Shown here: piece after piece, positions 13,652 to 19,137 of the stretch
Position numbering within the stretch: the stretch's first letter is position 1
Layout of the letters: each line of letters starts with the position of its first letter
Source of the DNA: MGOM01 sp035455265
Lineage (GTDB): Bacteria > Chloroflexota > Anaerolineae > Anaerolineales > E44-bin32
Reading direction: 5' to 3'
DNA: 19,137 bases
Assembly: GCA_035455265.1 (NCBI GenBank)
Contig: DATIFK010000177.1
Span: 1 to 19,137, forward strand
The notes under the pieces: generated by a model
What the model was told of the DNA's origin: nothing
Seen by the model: the letters and a program-made list of their open reading frames with translations, nothing else
The model's database searches: none
Position numbers and translations under genes: made by a program

Positions 13652-13686
13652 GAGGAAGGGCGGGGCCAAAGGCCCCGCCCTTCCTC
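13652..13686. repeat. Perfect 16-bp hairpin between divergent genes
   Basis: GAGGAAGGGCGGGGCC (13652-13667) and GGCCCCGCCCTTCCTC (13671-13686) are exact reverse complements around an AAA loop. The hairpin is very stable and GC-rich. It lies upstream of both divergent genes, where a terminator is not expected, and no T-tract follows on either strand. Confidence 0.85.
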
Positions 13687-13699
13687 ATAGACGGAGTTT

Positions 13700-13736
13700 C
13701 CCTCCCCCGGGACGGGGGAGGGGCGAGGGGGTGGGG
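13700..13736. repeat. CCCTCCCCC inverted repeat with G-quadruplex-capable tract
   Basis: CCCTCCCCC (13700-13708) pairs with GGGGGAGGG (13714-13722) around a five-base loop. The G-rich arm continues as GGGG, cga, GGGGG, t, GGGGG, giving four G-runs with loops of 1, 3 and 1 bases. The same loop order occurs in the 4638-4724 element, so the two look related. The tract ends 14 bases before the MaoC promoter element. Confidence 0.65.
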
Positions 13737-13749
13737 GCCTCCCCTCCCG

Positions 13750-13758
13750 TGCTAGAAT
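13750..13758 (+). promoter_or_regulatory. Extended -10 element of the MaoC-like gene
   Basis: TGCTAGAAT (TG-n-TAGAAT) lies 26 bases before the ATG at 13785. The spacing closely matches that of the thioredoxin-like gene (TGATACAAT, 21 bases before its ATG). A GGAG at 13775-13778 serves as ribosome binding site. Confidence 0.5.
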
Positions 13759-13784
13759 CCGCGGCCACCATCACGGAGACGCGT

Positions 13785-14261
13785 ATGGCGCCCAGCTTCC
13801 CCCAACGCCGCGGCCTGTACTTTGAGGAATTCGAGGTCGGGCAGACGATTCACACACCCGGCCGGACCATCACCGAGTCCGACATCGTCACGTTCGCCGG
13901 TGTGTCCGGCGACTTCAATCTGATCCACACCGACTCGGTCTATGCCGCCACGACGCCGTTCGGTCAGCGCGTCGCCCACGGGTTGTTGGGGCTGTCGATT
14001 GCTTCGGGCCTGGCCGTGCGCACCGGGATCCTCGAGGGCACGGTCCTGGCATTCCGAGAGGTCACCGAGTGGAAGTTCAGTTTGCCCGTCTTCATCGGCG
14101 ACACCCTGACCGTCGAGCTGTCGGTGACGGACCTCAAGCCCCTGCCACGCCTCGGCGGCGGAGCGGTCTCGCTCCAACTCGATGTCCACAACCAATCGGG
14201 CGCCTCGGTTATGAAGGGGGTGTGGACGGTGCTGGTGCAGAGTCGGCCCAGGGAACAGTGA
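13785..14261 (+). CDS. MaoC-like hydratase (hot-dog fold)
   Basis: The 158-residue protein matches the MaoC/(R)-specific enoyl-CoA hydratase family. It contains LYFEEFEVGQTIHTPGRTITESDIVTFAGVSGD, then the hydratase motif DFNLIHTD with catalytic Asp43 and His48, then FGQRVAHGLL. It ends in the usual VWTVLVQ strand. Members hydrate trans-2-enoyl-CoA esters or related acyl thioesters in the cytosol. The length is right for a single hot-dog domain, which would act as a dimer. The start is supported by GGAG six bases upstream and by the promoter element. No other fatty-acid gene is nearby, so the pathway cannot be deduced. The stop codon lies inside a heptamer repeat. Confidence 0.92.
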   Translation: MAPSFPQRRGLYFEEFEVGQTIHTPGRTITESDIVTFAGVSGDFNLIHTDSVYAATTPFGQRVAHGLLGLSIASGLAVRTGILEGTVLAFREVTEWKFSLPVFIGDTLTVELSVTDLKPLPRLGGGAVSLQLDVHNQSGASVMKGVWTVLVQSRPREQ

Positions 14262-14330
14262 GCAGTGGTGAGTGGTCAGTGGTCAGTGGCCAGAAGAAGA
14301 TTGGACTGACCACTGACCGCTCACCGCTGA
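14254..14330. repeat. Heptamer-phased inverted repeat forming a long hairpin
   Basis: From 14254 the sequence runs in 7-base steps: aacagtg, agcagtg, gtgagtg, gtcagtg, gtcagtg. After a 17-base spacer come the complementary units. The 20-base arms at 14268-14287 and 14305-14324 match at 19 of 20 positions, and the one mismatch can form a G-U pair in RNA. The first unit includes the MaoC stop codon. The repeat fills the 84-base gap before the penicillin-binding protein gene. Confidence 0.8.
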
Positions 14331-14345
14331 CCCCATTGTGTGGAG

Positions 14346-17285
14346 ATGAACCCAACCCCTCCGCGTTCTCCCCGCCGCCCGGACGATCCCCCCACTCTGC
14401 CTGACCCCTCCGGGCGCCTGGACCTGCCGCGACGTGTGCCCGAGCGCGACGTCGAAGGCACGCGGGTCACGCCCGCGGCGTACGTGCCCCCGCCCGCCCG
14501 GCGGCGCCGGCGCCGGATCCCGCCGGGCTTCGGCGGCTGCCTGGTGCGCATGGCGATCCTCACCTTGTTCGCCCTGGTGGCGGCCGCGATCCTGGTCATC
14601 TCGTTCGCCGTCTATCAGTACTACGCCCTGGCGGCGACGCTGCCCTCGGTCGAGGACCTGAAAGCCCACGCGGCGCAGTTCGAGACGACCCGCATTCTCG
14701 ACCGCGAGGGCCATCTGCTGTACGAGATCCTCGACCCGCAGGCCGGCCGGCGCACGTACATCCCCCTGGCGCGCATCTCGCCCTTCATGGTCGCCGCGAC
14801 CGTCGCCACGGAAGACTCGCAGTACTACAGCCATCCCGGGTTCGACATCTTCGCCATCGCCCGGGCGATCCTTCAGAACGTGACGGCCGGCGACACCCAA
14901 TCCGGGGCCTCGACCATCACCCAGCAGGTTGCCCGCAGCCTGCTGTTCACGCCCGACGAGGCGGCGCAGCGCAGCGCGCTGCGCAAGATCCGCGAGATCA
15001 TGCTCGCCGCCGAAATCACCCGCCGCTACACCAAGGACGAAATCCTCGAGCTCTACCTCAACCAGATCTACTTCGGCAATCTCGCCTACGGCGTCGAAGC
15101 CGCCGCCGAAACATACTTCTCGACGACCGCCGATCGCTTGACCCTCACCCAGGCTTCGTTTCTGGCCGGGCTGATTCAGGCTCCCTCGGTCTACGATATC
15201 TTCACCAACCGCGATGCCACGCTGGAGCGCCATCGCCAGGTGCTCGGCCTGATGGCGCTGACGTCCAGCCAGGCGGGCTGCATCTATGTCAGCAATGCGC
15301 CGACGCCGGTTTGCGTCTCTCCCGAGGAGGCCGGCGCGGCCGCGGCCGAGATCACCGGCTACGAGTTCCACACCCCACAGGCCGCCATCACCTTCCCCCA
15401 CTGGGTCCAGTACGTGCGCGGCGAGCTCGAGCGCATGTACGATCCGCAGACGATCTATCGATCCGGTTTCACCGTCACGACCACCATCGACCCACGCATT
15501 CAACAACTCGCTCAAGACGTTGTGGCAGCGCAGGTGGCCACCCTGGCCGACAAGCACGTCACCAATGGGGCGCTGATCGCCCTGCGCCCCGGCACCGGCG
15601 AGATCCTGGCGATGGTCGGCTCCGCCGATTTCTACAACGAGGCCATCGACGGCCAGGTGAACAACGCCTTGGCCCTCAACCAGCCGGGCTCGTCCATCAA
15701 GCCGATCACCTACGCCGCCGCCTTCGAGAAGGGTTGGACGCCGTCGACTCTCATCTGGGACGTGCCCTCCGAATTCCCGCCGTCCGGCAACCCCAACGAT
15801 CCGCGCGATCCCTACAAGCCCGAGAACTACGATGAACGCTTCCACGGCCCGGTGACCGTGCGCATGGCGCTGGCCAACTCCTACAACATCCCGGCGGTCA
15901 AGACCTTGAACTTCGTCGGCATCTACGACGACCCGGCCACGCCCCAGGAAGACGGGATGGTGAGCGTCGCCCGCCGCTTCGGCATCACCACCCTCACGGG
16001 CAGCGACTACGGCCTGTCCCTGACGCTCGGCGGCGGCGATGTGACCCTGCTCGAGCTGACCTCAGCCTACTCGGTCTTCGCCAACGGCGGCGTACGCCTT
16101 CCACCGGTCGGCATCCTGCGCATCGACGACTTTTCCGGGCAGACCGTCTATCAGTACACGCCCCCCGCCGGCGAGGCGGTCATCCGGCCCGAGCACGCGT
16201 ACCTGATCACCTCGATCCTGGCCGACAACGACGCCCGCACGCCGGCTTTCGGCGCCCATTCGATGCTGCGCCTGCCCTTTGCCGCCGCCGTCAAGACCGG
16301 CACCACCAACGACTTCCGCGACAACTGGACCCTCGGCTACACCCCTGATCTGACCGTCGGGGTGTGGGTGGGCAACGCCGACAACACCGAGATGGAACAC
16401 ATCTCCGGCGTCGCCGGCGCGGCCCCGATCTGGAATCAGGTCATGCGGGAAGCCATTCCGATTCTGACGGGCGGCGAACCAACCCCCTTCACCCGACCGG
16501 ATGGCATCGTCGAGAAGGTCATCTGCGCCGTTTCCGGAGCCGAGCCGTCCGAGTGGTGCCCCTCCCAACGCGTCGAATTCTTCGCCGCGGATCAACCGCC
16601 CCTGCCGAAGGAAAAGGACCTGTGGCAGAAGCCGTGGGTCGACGGCTACTCACTGCTGCTCGCCTCCGGCGACTGCCCCGACTTCGCCGTCCGGAAACTG
16701 GGGCTGGACGTCGCCGACCCGTGGGCACGCCGATGGTTGACCGATGACGAGAAGGGCGAAGCCTGGGCCAAGGATCACGAATTCGAAGATCAACCGGTGT
16801 TCTTCATCCCGACCGAGACCTGCACAAAGGACAGCCCGCACCCGATCATCCGACTGACGGCGCCGGAGAGCGGCCAAGTCGTCACCTCCGTTCCTTTGGC
16901 CATCTTCGGCCAGGCGGCCGCGTCAGCCGATTTTCAAGATTGGGTGCTGGAGTACGGTGAGGGTAACAACCCGAGGTCCTGGCCCGACCTGTTCCGCAGC
17001 TCCAAGGCCCACAAGGCGACGGAGCGGTTGTTCGATTGGGACCTGTCCGGCGTTGCCAATGGTCCGGTCAGCCTGCGGCTGACCGTCCGCAGCGAGAACG
17101 GGGGGAAGGCGTCCGTCGTGGTGCATTTCATCCTCAACCTGCCGGTCCCGACGGCAACACCCACACCGACCGCAACGCCCACGACTCCTACCTCGACGAC
17201 GTCCGCCACGTCCACCCCTACGCCTTCGGTGACACCGTCCTCCACCCCCACAGAGACTCCTACAGAGACGCCGACGCCGCCATAG
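14346..17285 (+). CDS. Class A penicillin-binding protein (GT51 transglycosylase plus transpeptidase)
   Basis: This protein of about 979 residues has, in order: a Pro/Arg-rich cytosolic segment ending in six Arg (52-57); one membrane anchor (69-90); and a GT51 glycosyltransferase with catalytic Glu156 in ATEDSQYYSHPG. The GT51 domain also shows GASTITQQVARSLL and LYLNQIYFG. The penicillin-binding transpeptidase follows, with SSIK (Ser449), SYN (512-514) and KTGT (650-653). A C-terminal region with four Cys and an Ig-like fold (HPIIRLTAPESGQVV...) resembles PBP 1C tails. The last 47 residues are almost entirely Thr, Pro, Ser and Ala (PTPTATPT-type), typical of exported Chloroflexota proteins. 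It polymerises and cross-links peptidoglycan outside the membrane. Start: ATG 14346 or GTG 14340; neither has a good ribosome binding site. Confidence 0.95.
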   Translation: MNPTPPRSPRRPDDPPTLPDPSGRLDLPRRVPERDVEGTRVTPAAYVPPPARRRRRRIPPGFGGCLVRMAILTLFALVAAAILVISFAVYQYYALAATLPSVEDLKAHAAQFETTRILDREGHLLYEILDPQAGRRTYIPLARISPFMVAATVATEDSQYYSHPGFDIFAIARAILQNVTAGDTQSGASTITQQVARSLLFTPDEAAQRSALRKIREIMLAAEITRRYTKDEILELYLNQIYFGNLAYGVEAAAETYFSTTADRLTLTQASFLAGLIQAPSVYDIFTNRDATLERHRQVLGLMALTSSQAGCIYVSNAPTPVCVSPEEAGAAAAEITGYEFHTPQAAITFPHWVQYVRGELERMYDPQTIYRSGFTVTTTIDPRIQQLAQDVVAAQVATLADKHVTNGALIALRPGTGEILAMVGSADFYNEAIDGQVNNALALNQPGSSIKPITYAAAFEKGWTPSTLIWDVPSEFPPSGNPNDPRDPYKPENYDERFHGPVTVRMALANSYNIPAVKTLNFVGIYDDPATPQEDGMVSVARRFGITTLTGSDYGLSLTLGGGDVTLLELTSAYSVFANGGVRLPPVGILRIDDFSGQTVYQYTPPAGEAVIRPEHAYLITSILADNDARTPAFGAHSMLRLPFAAAVKTGTTNDFRDNWTLGYTPDLTVGVWVGNADNTEMEHISGVAGAAPIWNQVMREAIPILTGGEPTPFTRPDGIVEKVICAVSGAEPSEWCPSQRVEFFAADQPPLPKEKDLWQKPWVDGYSLLLASGDCPDFAVRKLGLDVADPWARRWLTDDEKGEAWAKDHEFEDQPVFFIPTETCTKDSPHPIIRLTAPESGQVVTSVPLAIFGQAAASADFQDWVLEYGEGNNPRSWPDLFRSSKAHKATERLFDWDLSGVANGPVSLRLTVRSENGGKASVVVHFILNLPVPTATPTPTATPTTPTSTTSATSTPTPSVTPSSTPTETPTETPTPP

Positions 17286-17339
17286 CTGTCCGCTCTCTGT
17301 TGTCCGCTGTCAGCCTTCAGCCATCAACTGTCACACCGT
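17284..17339. repeat. Heptamer-phased repeat, YGCTGTC type
   Basis: Eight units in 7-base phase run agctgtc, cgctctc, tgttgtc, cgctgtc, agccttc, agccatc, aactgtc, acaccgt. The first overlaps the stop codon of the penicillin-binding protein gene. The rest of the 124-base gap to the converging gene contains one imperfect hairpin (GGTTCCGGG near 17382 with CCCCGGACC near 17400) that could be a terminator stem without a T-tract. Confidence 0.65.
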
Positions 17340-17409
17340 CCCCGGTGTCCTTCCGGGAGAGATGCAACACCTTTTCCTGCTAGGGTTCCGGGCGTGGGTC
17401 CCCGGACCG

Positions 17410-19137
17410 TCACAACAGCGGAAGCTGTGGGTCGGCGTGCTCGGGAGGATCGATGCCGAGGCGTGCTTCGAAATTGGAGAGCTGCAGGGTGCTCTCGGCC
17501 GCCAGGCGGCGCAGATGGCGGAACTTCACCACCCGCCCGCCGGCGCCCAGCCACGCGCGCCAGCGCGGATCGCGCCGTTCCTTCTCGGCCATCAGCCCGC
17601 CGCGACCACCTGGGAGCACGACGATCCGAGGGGGAATCGCTCCCGCCGCCAATGCCTCCCCGATGGCCGCCGTGTCCTGGACTTGAAATACGAACTGCGC
17701 CTCCCCGTCAGGGTCGAGCCACTCGATGAAGGCCCGCGAGCGAACCTGGTATCCCAGCCGCGCACCTAGCGCCTCCACCTGCCGCCGCACTTCCGAGAGA
17801 TCGGCCTGGCGGGCCGGCAGCGCATCTTCCGGCCGCAGGCGCCACGGCCCCGAGTCATCCACCGTGGCGTAGGAGGCCAGGCATGCCGCCACCAGGCGGC
17901 GGTCGGGAGTCTGAACGCCGCGGAAGCCGCGGCACAACCGCACCTCCAAATCCAATGCGTCGACCTCCTCGGCGCGTTGGACCTCGGCCAGCACCGTCAC
18001 CTCGACCCGGTCGGAGAGCGGTCCTTCGGTCCCGCGGGGGTCGTACAACCAATACAGGCCGCTCTCAGGATCGGCCTTGCCTTCCAGGCGGACAAACGTC
18101 CCCGGCTCGGCCAGGAGTCCCTCGACCACATCGTTGATGACTTGCAGCGGCGGTCCGCCCTCATGTTCCCACCATGCCGCCGGCTGGCGCGCCGCCGCCA
18201 GGTCCGACCAGACGACCGCGTGCAGCGTGGCGAAGGGCGCCGGTTCGCCGTAGGCACGCAGGAAGGAAGACGCCGAGGCCACGATGCCGTTGCGCATCTC
18301 GCGGGATCCGGCGTGTGGAAGAGGTCCCCGATCGACGATCCACGTGAACAAGGCCGCGCCGTCCGGCATGCGGAGCGCCCGTCCGGACAGTCGGCAGCCG
18401 GCCGAGTCGAAACCGGCCAGGGCGGCGCTCACGAAGCCCGGCTCCGCCTCCGGCATCAATCCCAGAACCTGCGTCCCATCCGGCAGGATCGGACTCAGTG
18501 CGTGGACGGCGCTCTTCAACGCGCCGGCGTGCCACACCCAATCGTAGCGGCGGCGTCGCAACGCCACCTTGATTGGGGCGGCGGCTTCCTTTCCCCACAG
18601 CCAGGAGGCCCACAACGCCGAGAGAGTCCAATAGGCCTGGTTCGGCCTGGGTAGGACCGTCGCCACGAGCGGTTCTCGTGCCCCGCGCAAGGTGTCCTCC
18701 AGGTCGCGCACCGGCCCGGGGAACACCGCCACCTGGCCGGTTCGCGGCAGGGAGGGCGCCGGCCAGTCGATCCATTCGATTCCCGAATCCGGTAGCGACC
18801 ACTCGTCCAGGGCGCGCTCGAGGGCGCGCCACACGTTGTCCTCGCGGAAACGCGGTGAGGCGACCAACTGCCGCGGGCGCGTCCTTCCTTCCGGGTGCCC
18901 CCACAACGAGTTCGACGCCTCGAAGGCGGTCAGGAAGAGCGCCTGGGCCGCCTCCCGCTGCGCCTCTGTCAGCCCCAGCTGGTCCAGTTTGTTGACGAGC
19001 GTGATCAGCGCATAGAGGGCCCGTCCGGGGTAGACGCTCAGCGCCGCCTCGACGTTCTGCCGATCAGGATCGTCTCCGGGAGCGGCCTGCTCCAGAGCGC
19101 GAGCGTAGGGCAGGCCTCGGCGCGGGTACGCCTGGGC
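17410..19137 (-). CDS. Partial large protein of unclear function, possible degenerate DNA-methylase-like
   Basis: The frame is open from the stop at 17410 to the right edge of the window (575 residues visible), so the N-terminus is missing. An internal TTG at 18906 is not a real start, because coding sequence continues upstream (PGRALYALITLVNKLDQLG, then ASNSLWGHPEG). The segment RPRQLVASPRFREDNVW, followed about 80 residues later by VLPRPNQAYWTLSALWASWLWG, recalls adenine-specific DNA methylases, where a D/N-PPY motif precedes such a Trp-rich helix. Here the catalytic motif would be LPRP, so methylation activity looks lost. The end (FIEWLDPDGEAQFVFQV, RIVVLPGGRGGLMAEK) has a nuclease-like alpha/beta pattern without an obvious active site. 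I do not recognise the family firmly. It is not linked to any other gene here. Confidence 0.6.
   Translation of the reverse strand, partial: AQAYPRRGLPYARALEQAAPGDDPDRQNVEAALSVYPGRALYALITLVNKLDQLGLTEAQREAAQALFLTAFEASNSLWGHPEGRTRPRQLVASPRFREDNVWRALERALDEWSLPDSGIEWIDWPAPSLPRTGQVAVFPGPVRDLEDTLRGAREPLVATVLPRPNQAYWTLSALWASWLWGKEAAAPIKVALRRRRYDWVWHAGALKSAVHALSPILPDGTQVLGLMPEAEPGFVSAALAGFDSAGCRLSGRALRMPDGAALFTWIVDRGPLPHAGSREMRNGIVASASSFLRAYGEPAPFATLHAVVWSDLAAARQPAAWWEHEGGPPLQVINDVVEGLLAEPGTFVRLEGKADPESGLYWLYDPRGTEGPLSDRVEVTVLAEVQRAEEVDALDLEVRLCRGFRGVQTPDRRLVAACLASYATVDDSGPWRLRPEDALPARQADLSEVRRQVEALGARLGYQVRSRAFIEWLDPDGEAQFVFQVQDTAAIGEALAAGAIPPRIVVLPGGRGGLMAEKERRDPRWRAWLGAGGRVVKFRHLRRLAAESTLQLSNFEARLGIDPPEHADPQLPLL

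Noticed and set aside
13609..13669. The upstream start at 13669 for the glycosidase
   Set aside because: The 20 extra residues are not family-like and would be encoded partly by the hairpin at 13652-13686. The ATG at 13609 gives the expected N-terminus.
14283..15845. A 520-codon minus-strand open frame under the penicillin-binding protein gene
   Set aside because: The plus-strand protein has all GT51 motifs and the SSIK motif in this stretch. The antisense translation has no recognisable domain.
17378..17402. A rho-independent terminator between the converging PBP and right-edge genes
   Set aside because: The stem has a bulge and no T-tract follows on either strand, so I do not list it as a terminator.

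Overview
The window is a GC-rich, gene-dense bacterial chromosome segment with 15 protein-coding genes, two of them cut by the window edges. It has no rRNA, tRNA, CRISPR array, transposase or phage gene that I can see. Several features suggest a Chloroflexota bacterium (Anaerolineae-like): a class A penicillin-binding protein with a long Thr-Pro tail, an EF-G paralogue with a Tyr in the G3 box, a DarA-type cyclic-di-AMP receptor, an MGH1/GH63-like glycosidase, and GC-rich intergenic repeats. This assignment is an inference from gene content, not a phylogenetic result.

Layout, left to right. Minus strand: a partial membrane protein (1-240) and an EF-G-like GTPase (336-2411) with a good sigma-70-type promoter. 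Plus-strand operon 2632-4597: a membrane-anchored thioredoxin-like protein whose first active-site Cys codon is an in-frame TGA (probable selenoprotein), a class I methyltransferase, and an alkaline-phosphatase/phosphoglycerate-mutase superfamily enzyme, joined by TGATG overlaps. Plus-strand group 4832-7186: a flavin reductase, an AMMECR1 protein and an MFS exporter. Minus-strand operon 11080-7333: a CPA2 antiporter, a PII-like protein, a CPA1 antiporter that ends in a cyclic-di-AMP-receptor-like domain, and a free-standing DarA-type receptor. Then a minus-strand (alpha/alpha)6 glycosidase (13609-11210), divergent from a plus-strand MaoC hydratase (13785-14261) and a bifunctional penicillin-binding protein (14346-17285). 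A partial minus-strand protein (17410-19137), of unclear function with a faint DNA-methylase-like look, runs off the right end.

Two systems stand out. One is the candidate UxxC selenoprotein with SECIS-like hairpins just after the UGA, translationally linked to two enzymes. The other is the four-gene cation/proton antiporter operon, which encodes two different antiporter families and three small ferredoxin-like (PII/CdAR-type) sensor domains, one of them fused to the antiporter. It looks like a second-messenger-controlled ion-homeostasis module.

The intergenic regions are unusually structured. Short tracts in strict 7-base phase, each with its own consensus and often arranged as converging inverted blocks, lie at five gene boundaries and touch stop codons. 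Two other regions carry CCCCTCTCC-type inverted repeats with G-quadruplex-capable tracts, and one has a perfect 16-bp palindrome stem between divergent genes. No stretch over 300 bases lacks a gene.
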